A stretch of DNA of 64,000 nt. Source: JAGWBD01 sp965197455. Its GTDB lineage: Bacteria; Chloroflexota; Anaerolineae; Aggregatilineales; Phototrophicaceae. A program made the translations under genes and the position numbers. Shown here piece by piece: positions 9,354 to 17,544 of this stretch. Each line of letters opens with the position of its first letter. The first letter of the stretch is position 1. The notes beneath the pieces were generated by a model. The model was given only the letters and a program-made list of their open reading frames with translations. It had not been told where the DNA came from and made no database searches. The DNA is taken from NCBI GenBank assembly GCA_965197455.1, contig OZ240208.1, forward strand, positions 1,178,001 to 1,242,000, read 5' to 3'.

Positions 9354-9443
9354 TCCGTCGCCGTCCCTGCCCACGATTCAGCCGTCACCGCCGCAGTATA
9401 GCGAACAGTCGACTTTCTGTCGCGCTGTATGCAGCGGAACAGG

Positions 9444-10451
9444 CTAGTAGGAGTAGCCGTCGGCGAAGGTGTCAATCATCAGTTGCACGTCCGGCCCCAG
9501 GGGGTACAGAATGGGACAGGTCGCGCCGGCGGCGACGTACTCGCGCACCTTGGCCCGCACTTCCTCGGCCGTGCCGGACGCAGTGATCATCTGTACCACA
9601 TCATCCGGCACGAGGCGCATCGCATTTTCAATTTGTTCTTCCGTGGCTGGCCAGGTGAGCACCTGGCTGATCTCGTCGAGCAGTTCCTGACGAACGCCGC
9701 TGGCCTTCATGATATGCGGCTGCTGCCCCAGGTACTGCGTCACCAGCTTGCGTGAGCCATCCAGCGCCCGCGCCCGGTCATGGTCCACCGAGCAGACAAC
9801 CAGCTGCGGCCGGTCGATCTCATCAAGCCGGCGCCCGGCCACACGCGCACCCTTTTCCAGCAGCGCCATGGCCGACTCGTTGTATTGCGGCGAGACGAGG
9901 TAATTAAGCACCACGCCATCGGCAATTTCGCCGGTTAGTGTCATCATTTGTGGCCCGGTGGCACCGATGTAGAGCGGCACGTTGCGCGCTTCCTTGCGGC
10001 CGTGCACCACATCCAGCTCAACATCATCGAGTTGCACGAACTCGCCAGCGTAGCTCACCCGTTCGCGCGCCAGCAGGCTGCGCACGACGGTCACCACTTC
10101 GCGCATGGCCTTGAGATTTTTGCTGCGCCGGATGCCCACCTTGCGCGCCAGCGGATCCCACCAGGCGCCAATCCCGCAGATAACGCGATCGGGCGCCAGG
10201 TCGTCCAGCGTCAGAAAGGTGGCGGCAATGACGGCCGCGTTGCGCGTCCAGTTGTTGATGACGCCGGAGCCAATTTTAATGCGCCCGGTCGTGGCTGCGA
10301 AGGCCGCCATGGGCACGATCGCGTCACGCACCAAACGGCTCTCGGCCTGCCATACGGCCTCGAAGCCGGCCGCTTCTGCATACTTCACATATCTGATTGC
10401 GTCGCGCAGGTCATGGGCGTCCTGCAGATACAAGGCGACCCTGTCATTCAT
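9444..10451 (-). CDS. LLM-class F420-dependent oxidoreductase
   Basis: Luciferase-like (beta/alpha)8 flavin/F420 oxidoreductase of 335 residues, resembling the methylene-tetrahydromethanopterin reductase branch. Recognisable parts are AEAAGFEAVWQAESR, the sheet IKIGSGVINNWTRN, the GIGAWWDPLA segment and VPLYIGATGPQMMTLTGEIADGVVLNYL. Its start overlaps the cofC stop by 8 bases, so it is coupled to the F420 biosynthesis genes, which supports F420 rather than FMN as cofactor. The substrate is unknown. Because it sits between the F420 genes and the molybdenum hydroxylase, I suggest it acts on a purine-derived intermediate, but a general detoxifying reductase is equally allowed by the sequence. 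Confidence 0.88.
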   Translation of the reverse strand: MNDRVALYLQDAHDLRDAIRYVKYAEAAGFEAVWQAESRLVRDAIVPMAAFAATTGRIKIGSGVINNWTRNAAVIAATFLTLDDLAPDRVICGIGAWWDPLARKVGIRRSKNLKAMREVVTVVRSLLARERVSYAGEFVQLDDVELDVVHGRKEARNVPLYIGATGPQMMTLTGEIADGVVLNYLVSPQYNESAMALLEKGARVAGRRLDEIDRPQLVVCSVDHDRARALDGSRKLVTQYLGQQPHIMKASGVRQELLDEISQVLTWPATEEQIENAMRLVPDDVVQMITASGTAEEVRAKVREYVAAGATCPILYPLGPDVQLMIDTFADGYSY

Positions 10452-11082
10452 GCAGCTTCCCTTCCCCGGCCAGTGACGGCAACTGCTCCATGAAACGATA
10501 GTACTGTTCCAGATCGGCAGCTACGTCGATGTCCAGTGACAATGAGGTGGAATGAAATTCGCGCAGCGGGATACCAGCCGCGCGCGCCAGCGTACAGTGA
10601 CGCGCAAAACTGCCCTTGCCATAGGCGTAATCGATGACGCCCGGCGGTCGCATATAGAGAGCGTTGGTGCCGTCGCGTTGCTCATCGGTCGTTATGACCA
10701 CAGCCGGCTGGCCAGCTCCAAGGTCGATCATTGCGCCAAGATCACGCGCCTCCAGCAGCGGCAGATCGGCCGGTAGCACCAGCACCGAATCGCCACCCCA
10801 TTCAGCCACCACCTGCGTTGCCCGGCCCAGCGCCGCATTCAACTCCGGTGCGCCGGCTTCCTGTACGGTGCGCAGCCCGTATCCGCGCGCGATGGCCAGC
10901 ACCTGGCTATCGCGGCTGATGACCAGTGTACCCAGAATTTGTGGCACAGTGCGGAGTACCTGCAACACATGCCGCAACATGCGTTCCGCCAGCAGGCGTC
11001 GTTGATCCGGTGTCAACACATCCGCCAGGCGGCTTTTGGCGCGCCGCAATGGCTTGACGGGCACAATCGCCCAGGTACTCAT
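10444..11082 (-). CDS. cofC: Phosphoenolpyruvate/2-phospholactate guanylyltransferase (CofC/FbiD)
   Basis: Second step of F420 synthesis: transfers GMP to 2-phospholactate (archaea) or phosphoenolpyruvate (most bacteria), giving the activated donor for CofD. It is a 212-residue nucleotidyltransferase with AIVPVKPLRRAKSRL at the N-terminus, VLVLPADLPLLEARDL (metal-binding Asp residues), TTDEQRDGTNAL and the C-terminal SLDIDVAADLEQY. ATG 11082 is chosen since it starts exactly at the conserved MSTWAIVPVK and is preceded by GAGGGCAAGGCC; an in-frame extension upstream enters cofD. It lies 16 bases after cofD and overlaps the LLM gene. Given the adjacent dehydro-F420-reductase-like gene, phosphoenolpyruvate is the more likely substrate. 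Confidence 0.92.
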   Translation of the reverse strand: MSTWAIVPVKPLRRAKSRLADVLTPDQRRLLAERMLRHVLQVLRTVPQILGTLVISRDSQVLAIARGYGLRTVQEAGAPELNAALGRATQVVAEWGGDSVLVLPADLPLLEARDLGAMIDLGAGQPAVVITTDEQRDGTNALYMRPPGVIDYAYGKGSFARHCTLARAAGIPLREFHSTSLSLDIDVAADLEQYYRFMEQLPSLAGEGKLHE

Positions 11083-11098
11083 GGCCTTGCCCTCTCGT

Positions 11099-12046
11099 CT
11101 ACGCCCGCGCCCGCCAACTGTGGCACCAGTCGAGAATTTGCTGTGCCAGGCACGCGCGCGCGTCTTCCGTGTCCATGATGGTGTCCGCTCCCAGGCAGCG
11201 CAGACCAGGAAGCTGCGGCAGCGCATCCCGCTCATCATACACGAAAGCGTCGAGAATGTCGGAATACAGCTGTGCGACCGTGGTGGCCCCGGGCTGTAAT
11301 CCCAGATCGGCCATCAGTTTGCCCGCCGGGCCCTTGAGCGCAGCGCCGCGGATGATGGGCGTGACCGCCACTACGTGCGCCTTGCCCCGGCGCAGCGTTG
11401 TGCGCAGACCCGGCACGGCCAGAACAGGCAGAATTGAGAGCCAGGGGTTGGATGGCGCAATCAACACCAGCGCCGCCGCAGCCAGCGCCGCGCTCACCTC
11501 CGTCGTCATGCGCGCCTGGTCAATGCCCGCCAGGCGCAGCGAACGCACAGCCGGCTGCCAGCGGCGGCGCACGAACCAGGTCTGAAAGTCCAGCTCGCCT
11601 TCATCCCGCGTCCACACCCGGGTGGAAACCGAATCGTCGCTCATCGGCAACAGCGTGTGTCTCAGTCCGAGCGCATGTGCCAGATGCTGTGTGACTTCCG
11701 TCAGGCGCTGGCCCTGGGACAGCCAGTGTGTGCGCAACAGATGCGTCGCCAGGTCCTGGTCGCCCAGCTGAAACCAGGCCGCCTCGCCGTAGCGCTGCAG
11801 TGCGGCCAGCATGCCATGGCTGTCATCCCGCAGGCCCCAACCACGGACGGGGTCCGCAAGACCCGTCAGGGTGTACATGACAGTGTCGAGATCGGGGCTA
11901 ATGTGCAGCCCGAAATGACAAAAGTCGTCCGCAGTGTTAACGATGATCGTCAGTTGACCGGGTTCCAGGACCTGCGCCAGTCCATGCGCCAGGCGCGAGC
12001 CGCCCACGCCACCGGCCAGACAGACGACCGGACCTGTCAGCGCCAC
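11099..12046 (-). CDS. cofD: 2-phospho-L-lactate (PEP) transferase CofD
   Basis: Joins the guanylyl-activated phospholactate/enolpyruvate to the deazaflavin Fo, making (dehydro-)F420-0. The 315-residue protein begins LAGGVGGSRLAHGLA, the family's nucleotide-binding loop, followed by NTADDFCHFGLHISPDLDT (Fo and metal binding) and later ALVLIAPSNPWLSILP and VTPIIRGAALKGPAGKLM. The start is GTG 12046, inside the stop region of the nitroreductase gene (10-base overlap), with GAGAGCG upstream. Adjacent cofE and cofC make the assignment firm. No Fo synthase (cofG/cofH) is present in this window, so that step must be encoded elsewhere. Confidence 0.95.
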   Translation of the reverse strand: MALTGPVVCLAGGVGGSRLAHGLAQVLEPGQLTIIVNTADDFCHFGLHISPDLDTVMYTLTGLADPVRGWGLRDDSHGMLAALQRYGEAAWFQLGDQDLATHLLRTHWLSQGQRLTEVTQHLAHALGLRHTLLPMSDDSVSTRVWTRDEGELDFQTWFVRRRWQPAVRSLRLAGIDQARMTTEVSAALAAAALVLIAPSNPWLSILPVLAVPGLRTTLRRGKAHVVAVTPIIRGAALKGPAGKLMADLGLQPGATTVAQLYSDILDAFVYDERDALPQLPGLRCLGADTIMDTEDARACLAQQILDWCHSWRARA

Positions 12047-12675
12047 AGGACGCTCTCTGCCAGCGGCCGACGCCCGCGACTGCGCGTCTGCGTCGGCCAG
12101 CCGAGGGTCACCAGGCCCTGCGGTTGCCAGTCCAGCGGCAACGCCAACTCGGTCGTGACCACTTCAGGGCAAAACAGCGGCGCGCACATCCAGCAGGCTC
12201 CCAGCCCCAGGGCATGTGCCGCCAGCAAGAGATTCTGGCCTGCCATGGCCGTGCCCTGCACCGCCATCGTGCGCTCGGCTGCGCCCCGCTGCGCGTCAGG
12301 ATAGGCATCCATGTCGCGCATGCTCAGGCACAGCAGCACCAGCGCCGGCGCTCCAGTCATGCGTTCATAGGACCTGCCCGCATCGGCCTCAATGGCCGCA
12401 GCAGGCAGACCATCGGCCTGCAGATCTGCACGCAGCTTCGCGCCCATGGCCCGCGCCAGCCCGGCCTTCTGCACCGGATCGCGCAGCACGACGAAGCGCC
12501 AAGGCTGCCGGTTGTGGGCCGAGGGCGCCTGAATGGCCGCCTCCAGCAGTTGTTCCAGCAGGGCCTGCGGGGGAACTTCGGGCTGGTAGCGACGCAGCGA
12601 ACGACGCGTGTGTAGCAATGCCAGCACCGGCTGGTCAGGGATTGAATGCCGATTACTCACGCCTGCAGCACTCAA
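12037..12675 (-). CDS. Nitroreductase-family protein, probable dehydro-F420-0 reductase (FbiB C-domain-like)
   Basis: FMN-binding nitroreductase fold, 212 residues: HTRRSLRRYQPEVPP, then AAIQAPSAHNRQPWRFVVL (FMN contacts) and AHALGLGACWMCAPLFCPE. In mycobacterial FbiB a domain of this type is fused behind the CofE ligase domain and reduces dehydro-F420-0. Here the same unit is a free-standing gene directly between cofE and cofD, overlapping cofE by 4 bases and cofD by 10. I infer that it performs the same reduction. The predicted start is TTG 12675, in the cofE stop; an internal GTG at 12660 is a possible alternative, and neither has a strong Shine-Dalgarno. A generic nitroreductase is the other reading. 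Confidence 0.85.
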   Translation of the reverse strand: MSAAGVSNRHSIPDQPVLALLHTRRSLRRYQPEVPPQALLEQLLEAAIQAPSAHNRQPWRFVVLRDPVQKAGLARAMGAKLRADLQADGLPAAAIEADAGRSYERMTGAPALVLLCLSMRDMDAYPDAQRGAAERTMAVQGTAMAGQNLLLAAHALGLGACWMCAPLFCPEVVTTELALPLDWQPQGLVTLGWPTQTRSRGRRPLAESVLWR

Positions 12676-13436
12676 CGATAAAGATCGCGGGCGGGCGGGC
12701 GTTGCAGATCACTGGCGCGGCCGTCCTGCGACGGGAACTGCAGGCCACGTACGAGAATGACCGGGCGACCCTCCGCGCCCTCGCCGCCCGTCAACTGTGC
12801 CGCCGAGGCGATCATGTCGGCGTAGCCCTGCATGCTGACGCGCAGCTCGCGGCCAAAAAGGTCCGCTCTGCCGCGCAGGTCAAGCAGGGCCGGCAGGCCC
12901 GCCACACCGATGGCCACGCCCACCGTGCCCAGGCGAAAGGGTCGACCGTGTGAATCCATAATAACCACACCTGGCGCCACGCCGCTGGCTGCCTCCAGCC
13001 GGTCTCGCAGTTGCACTGCGCTCGCATCCGGCTCCTGCGGTAACAGGAGCACTTCGTCCTCATCTGTGCCGACGTTGGAGTGGTCAATGCCGGCGTTGGC
13101 CGAGATGAAGCCAAGACGATGCTCGCATATCAGCACCTCGGGCGCCTGGCGCGAAATCGAGCAACTTTCGCGCAGCATCAACTCTACCAGTCGCGCATCC
13201 TTGCCCGTCACAGCGGCGCGTTCCAGCGCCTCCGTGCCGGGCTGGACCGCTGACAGGGAAACCGTGCGTCCCTCGGCACGGGCGACAATTTTGGAGCTGA
13301 CGGCCAGTACATCGCCCTCGCGCAAGGCAAGTGAGGCACGCATCAGGGCAGTCTGTATCATCGCTGCCAGGTCAGCGCCGGCACTGACCAGCGGGATATC
13401 TGGCAGGGCCAGCAATTCCAGCGTTGCTGCCCTCAT
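12672..13436 (-). CDS. cofE: Coenzyme F420-0:L-glutamate ligase (CofE)
   Basis: GTP-dependent addition of gamma-linked glutamates to F420-0, the last stage of F420 synthesis. The 254-residue product shows ALREGDVLAVSSKIVARAEG, LGFISANAGIDHSNV (metal/GTP site), the VIMDSHGRPFRLGTVGVAIG stretch split over the active site, and a C-terminal region with MIASAAQLTGGEGAEG. All are typical of CofE. It overlaps npdG upstream and the nitroreductase gene downstream by 4 bases each, so the three are translated as a chain. Length matches archaeal CofE and the N-terminal half of FbiB. Number of glutamates added cannot be judged. Confidence 0.94.
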   Translation of the reverse strand: MRAATLELLALPDIPLVSAGADLAAMIQTALMRASLALREGDVLAVSSKIVARAEGRTVSLSAVQPGTEALERAAVTGKDARLVELMLRESCSISRQAPEVLICEHRLGFISANAGIDHSNVGTDEDEVLLLPQEPDASAVQLRDRLEAASGVAPGVVIMDSHGRPFRLGTVGVAIGVAGLPALLDLRGRADLFGRELRVSMQGYADMIASAAQLTGGEGAEGRPVILVRGLQFPSQDGRASDLQRPPARDLYR

Positions 13437-14110
13437 GCGTCCGCCAGACCCGTGATACGGATGCCACTGTGCTGGCTGCCGTAGCGGCGGTTGAGAAAGA
13501 GCAGCACCGGCGTCAGCGCTTCCACTGCCACCGCGTTGGCCAGTTGCCCGGCGTGCAGACCGCGCATGCCGGCCGCCGCCGCCAGGGCCACAACCGTTTC
13601 GCGCGCAGCCGGGTCGTTGCCGCAGATCAGCACGTCGCAGTCCACCGCGGCGCCATCCTTCGCCAGCGCTTCTGCGCTGACGTTTTGAAAGGCGGCCACC
13701 ACGCGCACCTCGTCCCCAAGAAGCGCCTGGGCCTCCAGCGCGGCGGCCTGGCCCGGTGGCAAATGCACACGCCGCACTGCCGGCGGCTGCAGTGGCACGG
13801 TCAGGTCCACCAGGATCTTGCCCTGCAGGGCGGGACGGACGTGTTCCAGCGTCGGCGTATGGGCGCTGTAGGGCACGCTGAGCACAATCAACTCCGCAGC
13901 CGCCGCTGCAGCCAGATTTTCCGCGCCATAAATTCGCGCCGTGGGTGCCTGCGCCTGTAGCGCAGTGGCATGCGCGACGGCGCGTTCGGCTGCGCGCGAG
14001 CCGATGGTGACCGGATGGCCGGCCCGCGCCCAGCGCAAGGCCAGGCCGGAACCTTCCGCGCCCGTGCCGCCCAGCACCGCGATGCTGAAATGACTCGTCG
14101 TTGCTGTCAC
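13433..14110 (-). CDS. npdG: F420-dependent NADP oxidoreductase (NpdG/Fno)
   Basis: Exchanges hydride between NADP(H) and F420(H2), linking the F420 pool to pyridine nucleotides. The 225-residue protein has an N-terminal Rossmann motif AVLGGTGAEGSGLALRWA, then VTIGSRAAERA (the SR pair typical for NADP phosphate binding), VLSVPYSAH, LVDLTVPLQPP and VAAFQNVSAEAL. The C-terminal half fits the Fno family. The start is GTG 14110, placed just before the Rossmann strand and preceded by AAGGGGAAC. It is the first gene of the F420 block and follows ssnA by about 30 bases, so the block may be read from promoters upstream in the purine genes. Confidence 0.92.
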   Translation of the reverse strand: MTATTSHFSIAVLGGTGAEGSGLALRWARAGHPVTIGSRAAERAVAHATALQAQAPTARIYGAENLAAAAAAELIVLSVPYSAHTPTLEHVRPALQGKILVDLTVPLQPPAVRRVHLPPGQAAALEAQALLGDEVRVVAAFQNVSAEALAKDGAAVDCDVLICGNDPAARETVVALAAAAGMRGLHAGQLANAVAVEALTPVLLFLNRRYGSQHSGIRITGLADA

Positions 14111-14141
14111 CGAAAATGTTCCCCTTCCCTGTCTGCCTGAT

Positions 14142-15491
14142 TTAGTTCAAGGCCGCTTCAGCATACTCTGTATAGCGCTGCCACAGGGCCGGCGCCAGCG
14201 CGCGCGCCTCGGCAGCAATGGCGCCTTCGTCGAGCGTTAGCAGCTGCCGCTCGCGCATCAGCACGCGTCCGTTCACGATGGTCGTCGTCACCATCGAGGA
14301 CTCAAAGCCGAAGACAATATGCCAGGGCAGGTTGCCTGCATGCAAGGGCGTAAAGGGCTGATAGTCGACGAAGATCAGGTCGGCGGCTGCGCCGGGCGCC
14401 AGCTCACCGAGACCTTGGCCCGGGAAGAATTGCTGCGCCAGGCGCGCGTTGTGTTCTGTGGCCATGCGCGCGATGGCAGTGCCATCCGCCCGGCGCGGGT
14501 CGCGATGCGCGACCTTGTGCAGCAGATACGCCGCCTTCCACTCGGCCCACATGTTGTTGCTGAAGCCGTCGTTGCCGAGGCAGAGCGGGATACCCGCCGC
14601 CAGCATCTCGTCCAGCGCGGCGGCGCCCACGCCGTTGTTCATGTTGGAACGTGGCTGATGCGTGATCCAGACGCCGCGCGCCTGTAACAGTTCGCGCTCC
14701 TGCGCATCCGTGTGCACACAATGTGCAGCGATTGAGCCGGGCCGCCACAGACCGAACTGATCCAGTCGCGGCACCACGCGCAGCCCGCTGCGCTGCAGAC
14801 TGTCCTGCTGGTCGGCCTCGTGCTCGGCGACATGAATGTGCACGCCGACATCCGGCGGCAGCGCCTCCGCGCAGGCGCGCAGCGTCGCGTCGCCCAGGGT
14901 CAGGCTGGCGTGCAGGCCGAAGGTCGCCGCCACCCGTTCGCGCGCGCCGGCCGCCGCAAGGAAGCGCAGGTTTTCGGCAATGCCGGCTGCGGCCCGCTCC
15001 GGCCCGTCGCGATCAGTGACCTCGTAGCAGAGCACTGCGCGCAGGCCAGCCAGCTCCACGGCGTCGGCAATGTCGTCGAGGCTGCCCTCGATACAGCTGG
15101 CGCTGGCGTGATGGTCGATGAGTGTGGTGGTACCGTGTTTGATGGCGTCCACAAGGGAGACCAGCGCGCTCAGGCGAATGGTATCCGCGTCGAGGGCACG
15201 GTCCAACGGCCACCACAGCCGCCGCAGGATTTGCGGGAAATCCGCCGGTGGCGCGCCGGGGATGGCCATGCCGCGCGCGAAGGCGCCGTAGAAATGCGTG
15301 TGTGCGCAGATATTGCCCGGCATAACCATCTGGCCGCGCGCGTCCAGTCGTGGCGCAGCCGGATAACGCTGCAAGAGCGTCGCCTCCGGCCCGAGTGCCT
15401 CAATGCGCCCGTCACGCAGATGCAGGGCGTGGCCTGGCAGGACTCGTCCCTCAGCACCCCAGGTCACCAGCGTGGCGTTGTGAATCAGCAT
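14142..15491 (-). CDS. ssnA: SsnA-type amidohydrolase (aminohydrolase)
   Basis: Metal-dependent amidohydrolase of 449 residues, closest to SsnA of the purine/selenium gene clusters. It shows the HxH metal site in ICAHTHFYGAFARGM near residue 64, the family-typical LRRLWWPLDRALD, THE-like IDHHAS near 127, HIHVAEHEAD, IAAHCVHTD and CLGNDGFSNNMWAE near the C-terminal Asp ligand. Enzymes of this group deaminate guanine-like or modified purines, pterins or S-adenosylhomocysteine. The neighbourhood (ygeW, ygeY, carbamate kinase, molybdenum hydroxylase) strongly supports the purine assignment. It lies between an unknown gene and npdG. The exact substrate is open. Confidence 0.87.
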   Translation of the reverse strand: MLIHNATLVTWGAEGRVLPGHALHLRDGRIEALGPEATLLQRYPAAPRLDARGQMVMPGNICAHTHFYGAFARGMAIPGAPPADFPQILRRLWWPLDRALDADTIRLSALVSLVDAIKHGTTTLIDHHASASCIEGSLDDIADAVELAGLRAVLCYEVTDRDGPERAAAGIAENLRFLAAAGARERVAATFGLHASLTLGDATLRACAEALPPDVGVHIHVAEHEADQQDSLQRSGLRVVPRLDQFGLWRPGSIAAHCVHTDAQERELLQARGVWITHQPRSNMNNGVGAAALDEMLAAGIPLCLGNDGFSNNMWAEWKAAYLLHKVAHRDPRRADGTAIARMATEHNARLAQQFFPGQGLGELAPGAAADLIFVDYQPFTPLHAGNLPWHIVFGFESSMVTTTIVNGRVLMRERQLLTLDEGAIAAEARALAPALWQRYTEYAEAALN

Positions 15492-15546
15492 GCTTCACTC
15501 CCGCCCGGGCCGTCAGGGCACAGATTCCCGGTGAGCCACAGGGGCG

Positions 15547-16119
15547 TCAGGATGCGTGACCTGCAAGGGGCAGGCAATCGGAATCCAGCAGGGGATGCGC
15601 CGTATGGCGCCATTGCGCGCGTTGCCACAGCAAGGACCCCTGGCCTTCACAGCTGCGCTGCTCGCGCTGACGGAGCCGGCGCTGCAGCGGGTTGTCGCGC
15701 GCGACCAGGCCCGGCGCCCGACTGGTCAGATCGCTGATGCGGCGCGCCTGACAGAAACGATCCCAGGTGCTGTGAATGAAAGCGAAAACACGCCCTTCCG
15801 GATTGAGTATCGGCCGGGCGCAGGGTTGCCAGTCGGCCAGCTGCAGCCGGTAGTAGAGATCGTCAGCGCGCTGACTCTCTTCCGGCAGTAGATCGCGCCG
15901 GCGCAACAGCTCGACGCCGGCCAGACGGGCGTACCAGTAGATGCCGCTCTGCTCACGGCCGGCCACGCGCGCGGCAGTGAAAAAGGCGAGGTACCCGGAC
16001 GCGACTCCCTGTGGCATGCGCGCCTGCGGGATGCGATACCAGTGCTGCTCACGCGCCAGGCGCAAATCCTTGCGACGCGTGATGGCTGCCACCAGCACCC
16101 GATCTTCCGGATAGCTCAT
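15547..16119 (-). CDS. Conserved-looking hypothetical protein in the purine cluster
   Basis: I do not recognise this 190-residue protein. It is soluble, Arg-rich and aromatic-rich, starts MSYPEDRVLVAAITRRKDL and contains WYRIPQARMP, FFTAARV, GIYWYARLAGVELLRR, DDLYYRLQLADWQP and RVFAFIHSTWDRF. No signal peptide, membrane segment or metal motif is evident. The C-terminal 60 residues (QRRLRQREQR and beyond) look less ordered. It lies 27 bases after the PLP-enzyme gene and 55 bases before ssnA, inside the same transcription run, so a role in purine breakdown or its control is possible. A DNA- or RNA-related role would also suit the composition. Confidence 0.72.
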   Translation of the reverse strand: MSYPEDRVLVAAITRRKDLRLAREQHWYRIPQARMPQGVASGYLAFFTAARVAGREQSGIYWYARLAGVELLRRRDLLPEESQRADDLYYRLQLADWQPCARPILNPEGRVFAFIHSTWDRFCQARRISDLTSRAPGLVARDNPLQRRLRQREQRSCEGQGSLLWQRAQWRHTAHPLLDSDCLPLAGHAS

Positions 16120-16146
16120 TGCCCTTACCCGTAGCCTTCGTCGGAC

Positions 16147-17544
16147 TCAGGAATGCGACTCAGCCTCGGCAGCGCGCAGACGCAGCAGGCGCGCATCGAT
16201 TTCAGCCACCCGTTGCTGTTCGGCCTGCCACCAGTCAGAATCCCGCTGCGCATCCAGTTCCTCGACCGCTTTCCCCTGTTGCTCGACCCAGGTGTAGTAC
16301 TTAAGGTTATGCCAGCGCGCCCGCGCCGCATCCGTGCCGGGTTGAATCCAGTCCAGACCTGCGCCGCGGAAGATGCGCTCGATGCGCCCGGTGGCCGCAG
16401 CTTCATCCAGCGTGCCATGCTGCTGCGCCATGTCTGCCATCACCGAATGGTAGCGGTCGAGCGCGTCGGTTGCCACCGTCACGACCAGATCATCCTTGCC
16501 GAAGCCATAGTGCCGCACCGTCTTGATGGCGCCGAGGATGTTGCACACGCCGCTGATGCCGAGGTGTGTGCCCAGCAACTCGACCAGAGCAGGGTCCGCG
16601 CCATAGCGCTGCACCAGCACACTGCGGGCCAGCGGCTCGCTCAGCAGCTGCAGCCCGGCCTTGCAGGCCTGATCATTGATGCACATCAGGGCGTCCATGT
16701 TCAGCACATTGTGAATCCAGGTCACGTGCTTGTCGCCGATGCCCTCGATGTCGTGCGCGCCGTAACCATTGTTGTAGAGGGTCGGGCATTGCTGTGGCTC
16801 CAGGCCCACAATTTTGTGCTGCGGCCAGAGCTGCTTGAGCCGGTCGCCAGCGGCGATCGTGCCGGCGCTGCCCATGGCCGAGACGAAGGCCGAGACCCTG
16901 CCGCCGCCGATGCCGGCCGCCGCCAGCTCTGCGGCCAGGTCTGCCACTGTGTTGCCGGTCACATGATAGTGAAAGCGGTAGTTGCCCATCACCTCGAACT
17001 GGTTGAGGATGCGGATGTGGTCGCCGCTGTCGCGCAGGCGCTTCGTTTCGTCGTAGATCTCCTTGACATTGCTCTCCGAACCGACCGTGCGCCGGATGCG
17101 CGCGCCGTAACTCTCAATGCGCTCGAAGCGTTCGCGGCTCATGCCCTCCGGCAGCACCACAACGCTGTCGCAGCCCATACGCCCGCCCACCCAGGCGCCG
17201 CCAATGCCGTAGTTGCCGGTGGAGGGCCACACCAACGTATGCTGCGTTGGGTCCACCTCGCCAAAGAGTTCCAGTTCCAGCAGTACCGAGTAGGCCGCGC
17301 CCACCTTGTGGCTACCGGAAGGAAAGTCCCGGCCATAGAGCACGGCAATCGGCGTTTCAACGCCGCTCAGCTGCGGCGGCAGCAGAAAATACATGATGCG
17401 GTTGTCACCGTCGCGCCAACTGATATTGAAGAGATTGTGCGCATCCAGCGGGTCCTGCTCACGAACCTGCAGGGCGCGCTGCCGCGTCCCGTCTTCGATC
17501 AAGGCTGGCTGCAACATCTCGGCAAAGGTCGGCCCTGTGATCAT
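16147..17544 (-). CDS. PLP-dependent fold-type II enzyme (cysteine synthase/ammonia-lyase-like)
   Basis: A 465-residue pyridoxal-phosphate enzyme of the tryptophan-synthase-beta superfamily. The Schiff-base Lys is in FPSGSHKVGAAYS near residue 80; the phosphate/cofactor loop is WPSTGNYGIGGAWVGGRMG; VSAMGSAGTIAAGD is the Gly-rich phosphate loop. It is longer than YgeX diaminopropionate ammonia-lyase (about 400) and does not carry YgeX's usual KDES/FKxLG spelling. I therefore give no symbol, although it occupies the place of ygeX beside ygeW/ygeY. ATG 17544 is preferred: AGAAGGG lies upstream and it overlaps the glycosyltransferase stop by 4 bases. Function inferred from context: elimination of ammonia from a diamino or ureido acid. 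Confidence 0.83.
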   Translation of the reverse strand: MITGPTFAEMLQPALIEDGTRQRALQVREQDPLDAHNLFNISWRDGDNRIMYFLLPPQLSGVETPIAVLYGRDFPSGSHKVGAAYSVLLELELFGEVDPTQHTLVWPSTGNYGIGGAWVGGRMGCDSVVVLPEGMSRERFERIESYGARIRRTVGSESNVKEIYDETKRLRDSGDHIRILNQFEVMGNYRFHYHVTGNTVADLAAELAAAGIGGGRVSAFVSAMGSAGTIAAGDRLKQLWPQHKIVGLEPQQCPTLYNNGYGAHDIEGIGDKHVTWIHNVLNMDALMCINDQACKAGLQLLSEPLARSVLVQRYGADPALVELLGTHLGISGVCNILGAIKTVRHYGFGKDDLVVTVATDALDRYHSVMADMAQQHGTLDEAAATGRIERIFRGAGLDWIQPGTDAARARWHNLKYYTWVEQQGKAVEELDAQRDSDWWQAEQQRVAEIDARLLRLRAAEAESHS

